Shown in pieces: positions 36,111 to 47,800 of a DNA stretch of 64,000 nt; positions within the stretch are counted from its first letter, which is position 1, and each line of letters begins with the position of its first letter. Origin of the DNA: Burhinus oedicnemus (taxonomy: Eukaryota > Chordata > Aves > Charadriiformes > Burhinidae). Location of the stretch: the NCBI GenBank assembly GCA_008921705.1, contig VFFE01009170.1, positions 372,001-436,000 on the forward strand, written 5' to 3'. The notes beneath the pieces are model-generated. The model saw nothing but the letters and a program-made list of their open reading frames with translations. It was not told the origin of the DNA and ran no database searches. The position numbers and the translations under genes are program-made.

Positions 36111-36829
36111 GAATAATGTCTGTGAAAAACCATTTGCTTTAATTCCTGACACAAGGCAGTTAGTTTACACTGGAGGCAGCTGCTCTGTGAGCTCGAGCCA
36201 ACCCTGTCTTGTCCTAGATTCATTGCAATCTGGCCAGATTGTCACATATATTTTTAGTTTATGATGATCTTCTAATACAGTTCCAGCTTCTGCACAGAGT
36301 CCTTCCAGCAGTCTAATGACTAGCTCAGGTTAATGAACTTCAGACCAACTAACTGGCCATTAATCTTCAGGAAATACCCTTCCTCTCTGTAGCATATGCA
36401 ATGTCAATCAGTGTCCTGTGCTGAAAAGAGCCATAGCCACACTGCTCAGAAGTAATCAGACCCATGAACAGAAATAAAATATGAAACCTAAAAGCAAATC
36501 TAACTCCCCCGTTCTTTCCTTGCCTCAAAAGTAAGAAGAATATTGTCAAAGGAGCAAAAATTATTGTTTCCTTTAGTTCTTTGATACTTCTGCTAAGCAC
36601 CAACACGCTCTAAAACTTCCTCATCATGAACAGACCCAAAATAAACAAGGAACAAGAGTCTGAAAAGAAAAATGCTGAGGCTAAAGCTGCTTTCCCACCT
36701 TGGCTTCAGCTAGGAAATATCTGCACTCTGTTAATTATCACCTGCGAGACCGACTGGGGAAGGAAGCTATGCATACACCTCGCTGAAACAGGGGTATTTC
36801 CAGTGGAATAAAGGAGCTATTATTTGCCC

Positions 36830-37210
36830 CATGCGGGGGTGGGAGGCGTGATGCTGAAGAGGGGCCGAGGAGCCTGGCTCCATCCTGCTAGGACCTCCCT
36901 GCGGGGCTCATAAATTCGTAACGGGCTGTAGGTTAAAATTGCCAAAAGACAAAATGTTGATCTGCGGGTGTCCTGCCACCTTGCCAGAGAGAGGCGGCCG
37001 GACGTAACTGGCACATGTGTGATGTCACGTCCCTGAAATGAAGTGTCACCTCCCTGCAATTGGTCAGATTTAGTGGAGCCTATAAAACAGATTGCTCCGA
37101 AGCTACTGTCTGAAACAGGAAAACCTGGAGCCAATTTACTAAACATAATTTATTCCAGACCCTTTGTTGCAATAAACAGAGCTCTTCAGCCTTCTCAAAC
37201 ACACAGACAG
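36830..37210 (+). promoter_or_regulatory. Candidate core promoter region, possibly a solo LTR
   Basis: On the plus strand, in order: a CRE-like TGATGTCA (37020-37027); a 21-bp imperfect duplication starting at 37024 and 37045 (GTCACsTCCCTG); an inverted CCAAT box (ATTGG, 37059-37063); TATAAAA (37081-37087); and AATAAA (37171-37176), only about 84 bp after the TATA box. A TATA box followed this closely by a polyadenylation signal is the layout of a retroviral-type LTR. I could not find TG...CA ends, a target-site duplication or internal retroviral sequence. It points away from SEMA3D. Confidence 0.35.
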
Positions 37211-40200
37211 TAGGGAGCTCTGTGCTTATGGGAGTCTTTTCAGATTGTTCAGCTCAAACCTATCTAAACGCAAAAGCTCACATTCACAAATACTGTGTAG
37301 GTTTCTGACTTCTCCTGGCGTCATAAAGTCCAGAGCTGAAAGGACTGTGGCCCATCTGCAGACACACACTTCTTAACAGTAGTTCATGTAACTCTCAGTT
37401 TAATCCCATAACAAAAATCTACACAGAATTGGAGAGTAATTTAAAACCTGTCTCCAGTACTGGTTTTCCAAGGCCATTTTAAAATTTGGAATTTTGTACT
37501 CCGATTAACAGGACAATGAAAACAGCCTGCAGTAAATACAGAAAAAGTGATTAACCAAATGGTATGGCTCAGTTAACTCATAGCAATGTTACAAATTGCA
37601 AGTAACTACTGAAAATCTAGAGCAATCTTAAAGCTGGCTCGTGTTGATTAAAAACAGCTAGAATAGAAGAGAAAATTGTCTGATAGTCACCATGGACTTA
37701 GAAGTAGGCCAAACAAGTTACCTAGGCCATTTAGTCAAAATATACAAACTACTATCTCTGATGTCTGAGTTTTTCTTTCTTCTCCTCAGCTATCCCTGTC
37801 TGAGATCTTGGGATTTTATTTTTTTTTCCATGGAGTGAGAAGAGAGTAAATGATGTCCTTTGCAAACATCAACCAAATAGCATGTTTAGGCTGTCAGCCG
37901 AACATATTGCTTTAAAGGATTTATAACTAATTAGCTGCAAAAAGAAAGAAAAGGTACCCCACCTACAATTCAAATGCTTTGAAAGGTACATTATCTCTTT
38001 ACTCATATTGTACACATACTTTATATATATGCATACAAAATTAAAGCACGTTACTTCACTGCAAATACACAGATATATGTTTCTAATGCATTTACTTGTA
38101 GCTGTCTCATCTATAAATTATCACACACACTCCTAGAGGAAAATTACTATGGTTGTCTACTGTGTGGTTCAAAACTGTACTCTAATCTTTAATTGGATAT
38201 CGAATATTCTGTGTTAATAAGAGGGAAAACTACAAACACGTGAGTCAGATTAATAACTCATGAAATAAAATAGACTAAAAATAAAATTATATCTCCAGAC
38301 TTATTTAACATTCTTAACTTACTTTTTAAATAACAAAGATGACATTCATCCAGAGCACAATGAAACTATGTTGTTGTACCCCTTAGATAGACAGTCTGTT
38401 GATACATTATTTGGCAGAGGAGGCTTTTCTCTTCATTGTGAAATCTCAGTTTAAAGCTAACTCCATCCAAGAACTGGTAAACAGTATTATTCATCACTAT
38501 TCTCCCATTTATTAAGTAGCTTTTGTGCTGTTTATAGTGCTGCAAATGTTCTCTTCCAGGATTCTGAAAAATACTTCTTTTTACAAAAACCCCAGATCAG
38601 TATTACATCACTTCCCAACACTAGCAAAAATTACTGAATAAAAAGATGGTGGTATAATAAAAAAAAAAAATTATATGAGCCTACAGTAGGTGATTTTTTT
38701 GTTTGTTTTGTTGTGTTTTGATTTGCTTAAATCATTGGGTTTAGTGTATCTGGTGTAGATAAGGTTTTGTCATAAAGCAGTCCTTGCTAGTGTCAAATAT
38801 CCAGATGAACAGTAAAGACTGATATGACGCATAACCCGGCTCATAACGAGTTTTCCCAAGCTTTACAAGCTTTGCCTTTACTGAGCTCCTCACAGGACTT
38901 ACACCCTGCCCATTCAACACCAGTAATTTGGAAGGCCAGAAAAATCTCTGCTCTGATTCTCACTTGAGAAGAGCCAAGTAGAACAAATGAAAATGAAGAG
39001 ACTGAGAGACAAGGAGGATGCAACTGAGGGACCAGAGTCAGCAAAAAATCTGTTTTAATTGCAGAGAACCATCTGATGATAAATAAAGCTCTCCAAGGGT
39101 TAGAAAATATGTTCGAGGATTACATTGGATTTTTTGTTCATTAAGATAAACTCAAGCTAAAGTAAAAATGGAGACAAAGGAAGTAAAACATGAGAGAAGA
39201 ATGAACTCGCTCACTTATTTAATTTATTTTTTATAGTTCTCTGCATCTTTCTGAAGCTAGTCTACTGACAGATGCATTTATAACAGGCGTGCAGTCTGTT
39301 TGGAGATAAATACTGGTAGGAATGGGTAACCTTTCCAGAGCGGTCTGTGTCACACCACTATGAAATCTTATCTGACCATGAAATTTACTATTGGACACTT
39401 AAAATTATACACATAGGAAATGAACACTTTATTCTCAAAAGATAGCAGGATATTTTTCAGGCCAGTGTCAGTGAGGTCAGGATTACACCCAAAGTTTTGA
39501 TGTAGGCATAAGAAATCCTTTCAGAATGTGACAGATAGACAGCCGTGCACACAGACATGTTATATATCACTAGAAACAGTGATTCTGAGAAGTTTTATCT
39601 GTGGCATTGTATCTTTTGGACATATAATGCATAAATCCAAGACTGGCAATAAAACACGTTACTCTCTAACCCTAATTCTTTGTATACTTTGTCTCCTTAG
39701 AAAAAGAAAAAGAAAATCAGACCTATAGTTTTACATTCTATAGCCTGTTTCTCAAGCACAATGTCTATTGTCCAAGAAAAAGAATGGGATGGAAAGCAAC
39801 TTGTCATCTGATAATGATATTGCAAAGAGGAGATAAGCAGATGAATAAAATGTCCCATCAGTCAGATGTGCAGCTGATACCTTCCACACATAAATATCTA
39901 CATGCCTTTCACTCTAAAGCTGGATGTATCTCAGACAGATTTTTTTCCCTTTCTTTCTTTTTTTTTGGTGGAAGGAACTGTGACTTCAGATATTATGCCT
40001 GTAAAAACAGCTTCCCATAGGCTCTTTATTTAGAATGACATGAGAACATGTCTCATCATTAAAATAAAAAAAAAGAAAAAAGCACAAGCCAAAGAACAAA
40101 GCAGTGTATGGCACGATTTAGCAATACATAAGAATCAAAAGGAACCCTGAGCCAAACCTCAGTGTTACATTATTTTAAGTACAGCATGTTTCCCCAGCAG

Positions 40201-42521
40201 ACCAAAAAAACTTCTCAAGCTATGAAAAGTGATTCTAAGACGGGGTTTGTAACTTCGGTATCCAAGAAAAGAAAAAGGCAGTAGGACAAAAATTCCTAGA
40301 GACATTAATGAAAAGGTAGACTAGATGAAAACCGCTTCCTGCCGAGCACCGTGACATCTGAAGGTTTTCGAAGAGAGCCAGAGAATTTTCCTCTAAAATG
40401 TCTGTCACCACCTGCAGCACTTGGGGTGGCTTGGCTCAGCTCTGAATAAAGCAGACAGGGAAGAACGCATGCAGGAAGCTTTGCCTGTGGAACAGCCCTG
40501 GCCTGCTGTTGGGAAAATACTGAAAAGCCAGAAAAGTGTCGTGATGGCCATCAGAGAAAAGAAATGCTCATTTTGGGGAGACCTGCCTGAACATTTAAAC
40601 ACTAACAGATTGCTTTTGTCCTGCTAAAACCTACATTAACCCCAGGCAGCACTGTCAAGCCAGCTAAACCACTGACCCTGCAACTACCATTCTTTTGCTG
40701 GAAGAAACATATACCTGCAATGGCCAACTCAAAGAAAGGATTACAGTCTCTTTTTCACCTCCAGGAATTCTTGCCAGGGTTTTGCTGTGGAAAAACTGCT
40801 CTCTGTACCTCCTTTCATAGGAGACCTTCCAACATCTGCAGAGGTGGAGCATGAGACCTCTAGCAGTGACAGTTCTATTACCAGAGGTCTAGACTGGCTG
40901 GTGTTTCTGGGGTCACCAGTAACTAGCGGCAATGGGGTATTTTACAGATTAGTTACTTGAACGGAGACTTGCCCTACCATGTGTTTTGCACGCTTGTGAA
41001 AAACCCAGCTTGATGGGAAGATAGTGTAGCACTCTGGTGAAATTTGTCGTGAATCAAGTCCAGACTTACTTCTAGGCATGATACAGCAGCAAGGTGAGTA
41101 ATACTCTGAAAGCGTATAGCCAGTGAACGGTCTGCACGGATATATCTATAGATGCAAGCAGGAAGGGCTCTCCTGTCCTGGATCCAAGCAATCCAGGCCT
41201 AAGCCAGCTCCTACTGTTGTACGGCTCCATTAATTGCATACTATACAACAATGTATTACACATTTCAGTTATACTTGCATCAGAGGCACCACCAAGCCAG
41301 CCAGCTCTGTGTGCAGGCAGAAATACCTTCGTTCTGCCCGCAGCTACCCAGCCCATCCACACAATCATAACCCAGCCGACCCTACTGGAAAAAAACCCAA
41401 CCAGAAAGAAAACAAAACAAACCCTCCCCAAAACTGAAAGAAATAGAGGAACAAAGATTTGCATTTAAATATATATTTATAATGTTAATTTCATCTCACA
41501 GCAAATACTTTATTGTGCTAAAATTTGTAACTAGATTTATCTGATGTAAGTGGCAATGTATTGCCAATCAGTTTGGAATCTTGTTTAAATGCTTGTAGGC
41601 ACTCACAGATTTCCCAGCTGTACATGCTGCCTGTGGGACTCTCAGAGAAAACTAGAATGTTAAAATATTAAGGACAGGCAACTGCATGCTGTAGTTGGCA
41701 TCTTTATATAAACTATTTTTTGAATTATTTTTATTGCGCTGATCCTGATAGGATGTTTCATTAACTGCCAGTATTACTTAGTTCATTGTCGGCTGTGTAA
41801 AAGTCTGATCTGAGAGTTTTCAAAAGAATTCAGGCTAATAGAGTTTAGTGACGGTTAAAAAATGTGCACTTCATATGGCAGCTGGGCTTTGACCAAATAT
41901 GTTTGCTGTATATCCAATGGCATATTTTTGTAGAATTCCTTTCATCGGCGTATGGCCTCATTATCTGATGCACTGTCAGTGAACTCTAAGCACAGTCTGC
42001 AGGGCTTTAATACATAAACTACAGTATAGGGAGAGGCATGCCGGAAGGATTTTAATTTACACTTCCAACAAATTTTGATTTAATTATTCATGACTACGCA
42101 CTTGAACTCTATTGGAGGAGGGGTTTTTATATCCATTGTCCAACTAATTTTGGATCAACATTTTGCGCAGCCGATATGTGAAATGCTATACACATGAACG
42201 TGTACGCTGCAGTGCAGTGATCTGTGTTGGCACAGTAACCCAGTTACTATATTGTTAGGCTGAACGCATTTGCTTTCTTCCTAGTCTTTTTAAATGTTTG
42301 ATTTTATTTACATTTGGAGGGTGTGTGACAGGGAACCAGCCGAGCCACCATATCACAGCCCATTTGTAAGCTTACACAATTCACTAACTTAATGTGGACC
42401 TATTCCTCTTGACAGGTTTCCCTCAGGTACTCATCACCACAGCACCCCAGCAGTTTAAAAGCTTTAATGCCTCTATCCTTGTCATTATGAGTTAATTGAT
42501 TTTTGTCAATGTTACCATAGG

Positions 42522-42625
42522 AGATGACATCACTTGCATAAGGTCACAGCAGCAGTTAGGACCAGTACCCACATCCCCTCCACCTCCAGGCAGTGCCTTA
42601 GTCACCCGGCCACCCTCCTCACCAG
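42522..42625 (+). mobile_element. MIR-like SINE fragment
   Basis: CACTTGCATAAGGTCACAGC (42531-42550), AGCAGTTAGGACCAGTACCC and CCGGCCACCCTCC fit the MIR 3' order ('acttgcccaaggtcacacagc...agg(a)..gaacccaggtctcc...ctaggccac'). It is a good positional match over about 100 bp. Confidence 0.65.
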
Positions 42626-43363
42626 GGACTACGCGCTGCTGGCTGTGATTCCTGCGTCAAGATTCGTGACTCACATACCACTTCTTCCAGTGTTTTACTC
42701 TTGATTTAAGCCCTTGTGCAAACTGGCAGAAAATTACAAGCAATCACAGTTTCATTTTCCATTAACAAGAACTTCACCGAGCTGTGTAAGAAGTAAAGCG
42801 TGGCCAGCGCGAGTCCAGCTGACAGGTTATCAAAGCTTTAACAGTCCTGTGTTCATTGATCACCAACTTTACCATTTTCAAGGGATAGAACATGCTGCTA
42901 TCAGACCCTAAGAGAACTTTCTGCTTGTGTTGCAGCAGAAATCAATTTATATCTGGTGCAATAGAGTTGTTTTGCTGGTCTATTTTTAAACTGCTTTGTG
43001 AAGGGTGCTAGCATGACAGTTCCTGGAATCTGAAACAGCCATGCTGAAAAAGAAAACAAGAATTCAGGCATCAGCACCTCCATTCAACGCAGAACTATTT
43101 CCACTTTGGTTTAAAACCACAATAACTTTCCTTTGTCTCGTGAGGACAAAGTGAGGACACAGAGTGCACAGATGAATCAATACTTAACTGAAAAACAGCA
43201 AAGCTTTTTAGATGGTTAACCAGTTAGTTACCAGGGAGTTGCCAGAACCAGAGGATTAATACAAAAAAGGTAGAATGTAAAACACCACCTCTAATTTCCT
43301 TTTCCCCAGTAGACACCTGTCCCCTAAAATGATGAGCAGTCTCGATCTTGAGGCTTCATTACC

Positions 43364-43558
43364 TACAAGGATGGTCAACACTGGAATAGGGGCTCAGAGA
43401 AGCTGTGGATTCTCCATCTTTGCAGACATTTGAAACTCAACTGGACATAGCTCTGAGCAGTCTGATCCAAAGCTGAAGTTACCCATCCTTGGAGCTGCAA
43501 ATGGGACCATAAGACCTCCTGATGTCCCTTGCAACATAAATTTTTCTAGTAGTTCTTT
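43364..43558 (+). mobile_element. Diverged CR1 3' end, plus orientation
   Basis: The sequence follows the CR1 3' coding/UTR order: a TGGTCAACACTGGAATAGG equivalent of the usual HWNRLP codons, then GTGGATTCTCCATCTTTGCA, then CAACTGGACATAGCTCTGAG, then ACCTCCTGATGTCCCTTGCA and AAATTTTTCTAGTAGTTCTT. The match is clear but much more eroded than the other copies, so this is an older insertion or a different CR1 subfamily. Confidence 0.78.
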
Positions 43559-45214
43559 TAACAGCTAATGGACAGAGGAATAACTGGACTTGGTCACACA
43601 CTGAAGGTCTTCAGCAACATCCAACACCTTTCCACTGATCAACTTAAGGCTCTGACAGCCATCAAATGGCTTTTCCTACTCTCTAGTGATCATCCTTATC
43701 TTTCCAAGAACTCTTCTGATGAGGGCAGTGCCTACCTGATCTGCTCAAAAAATCTGACTGAAATCAGGAATGCTTTCCTTTTATGAAACTGTCTGAGAGC
43801 TGCAGTAATTCAAGAGCTGATTCACAAGCAGATCATAAATCCCTGTATCAAGAATAGCAATGTGTGCACAGGACAAGTGAAGTCCACACAGAATAAGTAC
43901 AGACACTGCATTAGCTGTATAACTTAATCCAATATCTCAAGGCTGCCAGATATTGTTCACCCATGCACTCCTGGTTTGCCCATCCCACGAGAACTAAACA
44001 CAGAACTAAGTGCCAAGATTATTGACACTGTATGTGAAGTAATGCTTTTGTCTGCACTGACGAGACAAAAAGGGGATTTCTTCCAGGATTCCCCCATTGG
44101 AACTAGAAGAGGAAGGTGGGTGAGAAACACCGCTGGATGGACTGCTGACACCCAAACCAAGCCAACGAGTTCTGTCACTCAGAAGACAAAATATCAACCG
44201 TGTGTTCCAGCCTGACCTCTCTTTTCTGACAAAATTAGCAACTCCTTCCTGCCAGTGTGTTATCCCTCAGTTGGATCAAGAAGTGGAAGCCACTGTAGTT
44301 ACTACATTAAATGTTTCTCAAGGTTGTGGGGAGAAAAAATGACTAGAAAGCCTCCACGCTGGCTTAGCTAGAAACGGGATGTGGTGGAGAAGATTAAGTT
44401 GTGTTTCCATAGCCACAGCTGAGCAGGTGGCAAACATCCACCACAGGTGCTTGTTCTATGAAGGATCCCACTCCCTGGTAAAACAGGCACCCCTCAAAGC
44501 AACCAGGGCCTGAAGATATCCAGGACTCTTCATGTCCGATGAGCCCTATGTAAGTTTATGAAACTCCTTGGGATCATCATGATTAACTGTCTTCCTTAAG
44601 CTATTCCCCACTGGGCTTTAGTGCTTTTAAACCACTGACCCCTTGAATTAAAGAGGTAGATTTCTCTTTTCACAGCTGTGACTCAACACAGGGAGGAATT
44701 CAGAGACATCTGAAAACAAAGCCAGGCAGAATTTAAAACAAAATCCTTCAATGACAGATTTAGAGAGTGATGGCTGCAGCTGGAGCTTACAAATATAACA
44801 ACTAACTAAATGAGCATGCATTATACAAAAGCCTTACATGGACAGACCATGTGAAGGGCAATTTCTTCACAAGGAGAAGAAAAACAGAACTTTCTTTTCA
44901 CAAGACAAACAGAACTACTAGGAATAAATCATCAGAAAAACTAGATATTGGCTGTTCAAAAGGAACCTTGGTCCATGGGTCCTTCACCAAACTAAACAGT
45001 AACCAACTCTAAAATGACAGGTGATAACTTGTTAGACAAATTAATCCTTGATTTTTTATTTTTTTTTTTAATCTTCAATGCAAAACTGAAATTCCTGTGC
45101 CTAGAGAGGAATAAAACACAAATAAGATGTGGTTTTCAAAACTTATATAATACCTTCAATATGTTCAATTTAAAATATATAGTAATGAGTACATACATTA
45201 TTGAGTCTTTGCAA

Positions 45215-45312
45215 AGGAAATGTATTCCTACTATTCCAGTTTCACAGCTGGGGAACCTGATGCTAAATGCACTCAATAGCCATCCTAGGAGGACTTGAAG
45301 TGAATGAGTGGA
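45215..45312 (+). mobile_element. Possible MIR-like SINE fragment
   Basis: TATTCCAGTTTCACAGCTGG and GGAACCTGATGCTAAATGCA resemble the MIR 'cccattttacagatggggaaactgaggct' segment. GCCATCCTAGGAGGACTTGA could be its continuation. Short and diverged. Confidence 0.5.
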
Positions 45313-47439
45313 ATAAGATTATATTAATTAATAGTTATCAATGCCACTGTCTTAAACATGATACGCTTCTTTCTGCCCAGTTGAATGGGCTACCTGACGT
45401 GGCATATCATGCACAAGCGTGAAAATGAGCTTTATAAAATGGAACGCATATCTTGAAGATACTCAAGCATGGCACACGTTTACAGAGGAATAAACCTATT
45501 GACCATCTTCACACAGTACTGCAAAAGCAAAACAATGACTACTGGAAACTCTGCTTCCCCGGTCCGCTCAGCTGGGGTATGTGACTTGCATTAATGGCAC
45601 AGGGAATAATGTACTTGCACTCAGACCCAGGACTGACTAATGTCAAATGAAGTTCAGCCATTCATATTAATGGGGATCAGCATTTGTCTGAGGGAATGGA
45701 AGTCTCTTAGACCTCAGGGTCATGAATTGACAAGCTATCGAACATTTTCTCTGTTGTGCTGGCCATCCTCCATCCTCAATGAGATCAGCTGTCTAGACCC
45801 TTAGTCCCACTACAGCTGCCTTGTGCTCCTCCTGAGGCACAGAAAGAGCTCATTGCTAATTCCTTCTGTGTAATGTGCAACGCAGGGTGAGGTCTTACAA
45901 CTCCCTTCCTAGGACACAGAGAATAGTCACGTTTCTCCAGAACCCAGGAAAAACATAGACATCATATATGTAAACCGTGAGTTTTATTATTCCGGAGATC
46001 TGTGAATGGCTAAGACATATGGTGACAGAAATGCCATTAATGACACACACGAAAAAAGCCCACTGAAAGCATTATCTGAAAAGAACAAAGATGACTAACA
46101 ATTTGTACCAAGAAAATTATTGCTAAACTGTATCATCTCACACCATTAATAAACTGGGAGGAGGCAAAAAGCAGTTTTTCTTTCAGATGGACTTTCTGGA
46201 AAAATACCTTCTCACAACATTTTTTCTTGACAGGTTCCAGAGTATCTATAAGCTTGTGGGTTGTAATCACTCCAATGATCAGCAGTTATTTCAGATGGCT
46301 GATACAAGTCTGTGGCTGATATCATCTGTCAAAACATTAAAATATGCAAAGAAAAACACTGCAGCCGAATTTTATTCTTCTTAATATTAAGTAGAGCAAT
46401 TTTGGGAGTAAGGACAGCTATAATTTTCACCATCATTAATACTCATCATATTAAGCTGATAACCATAACGTTTTTTTTAAAAAAACTTTTTTTGCAACAA
46501 CAGTTCTGCCAGAGGCAAATTTAAATTTTATGGATGATAAGTAGTCTGTTTCCAGTGTCACTTACAAGTTACAACCCAGCTCTGGCAGTCAGGACACGCA
46601 GAGTGCGTCAATTCAAAAAGCCCACTCAAACCTGGGCTTTTCTATTCCTTTAAAGGCACCTCAGCCACAGTCCTGTTTTTCAGAAGTGCTTGTATAAACA
46701 TTAAAAAACACAAAACAATAAAAAGATAAGAATCCAGCATGCAAGGCCAATCCTAACAAAGGATGAGACAAATGAAAAAAACACAAGATTAAAATAAATG
46801 TCTTATGTGCATAATAAATTCCAATATTATGAGTCACTGAATTGACTCATGAACTACGAATTGACCGTGCCCCTTTTAATTGTTCCACATAACGATCTCC
46901 TTTCTGAAAAAGACGAACATCTTTAGCAGACATAGTTGCTACAGCCGATCGTTTCTTTGTTTATCAATAGTATATGTGTACCGTAGTGCAAGTTATGGTA
47001 CTTAAGTTTGGCTACAAGTTCAGAAAGCAGCACATAGGACACAGGGGATGTGCAGCTAGATGAGCAAATGCCTTCTGTATATATGTGGAGAATTACCAGG
47101 AGAAACCACCAAAAAACCAATGCAAATCTATTCTTGGCATTAATATAAGATGAAATGGAAAAGCTAAAAAAGCAAGACTGCAAATCTATGCAGTCTGTAA
47201 CTGAGAAAGTAATCACATTTGAGCTTCTTTAAACATTAAAGTTGTCTCCCAATTTGCTTTTCTTAGCAATATGCATCACAAAACACATTAGTGATTTTCT
47301 ACATTTAAGCAGTTCTGGGTTTTCTCCACCTTCAACATTCATTTCCTGTTCCAGAAAAATCCTCTCACACAACAACTCCTTACTTAAATAAGAATATAAA
47401 AATGTTTGTAATGGCAAGAACGAAGGCTCATCCAGTCTA

Positions 47440-47800
47440 CTAGTCTGTTTTCAACAGTATGTGTAAGGAAGAATAAGAATAGAACATTTATATATAATAT
47501 CTCCCCACCCTTAGTGCTCCCCCTTCTCTCCATCTATTTTCAGCTCAGGAGATTTCCTGAGCCTATTGTGGCCTGTCTATTTTGTAACCCCCGAGTAGAT
47601 ATCACTTTCAAGTACTTGTCCAGCCTCCCTTTGAGCCCTTGTAAAATTCTTGCATCTGCAACACCATCTGGCAAACAATTTTGTATGTCTGCTACCCAAC
47701 GTGTGAAGAACCACTTCCAAAACCAACAATGCAATGGGACAACATATTAATTTCCCCTCATATACCACCATCTTCATAATAGCCAGAAAATAGATCCTAC
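47440..47800 (-). mobile_element. Ancient CR1/LINE-like 3' fragment, minus orientation
   Basis: On the minus strand, GTGGTTCTTCACACGTTGGG, then TTGCAGATGCAAGAATTTTA, then GGGCTCAAAGGGAGGCTGGA and CAAGTACTTG have the order and wording of the 3' part of old CR1-type elements (FFTRRVV...GLKGRLDKYL-like coding). No open frame spans it. The assignment is by pattern only; another old LINE family is possible. Confidence 0.5.

Noticed and set aside
36820..37146. 108-codon minus-strand open frame over the LTR-like region
   Set aside because: No homology recognised; GC-rich local composition makes stop codons rare.
46180..46390. Exon-like segment with a TTTTTTCTTGACAG acceptor followed by an open frame
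   Set aside because: The peptide matches nothing I know and no donor in a sensible position was found; the acceptor-like string is expected by chance.
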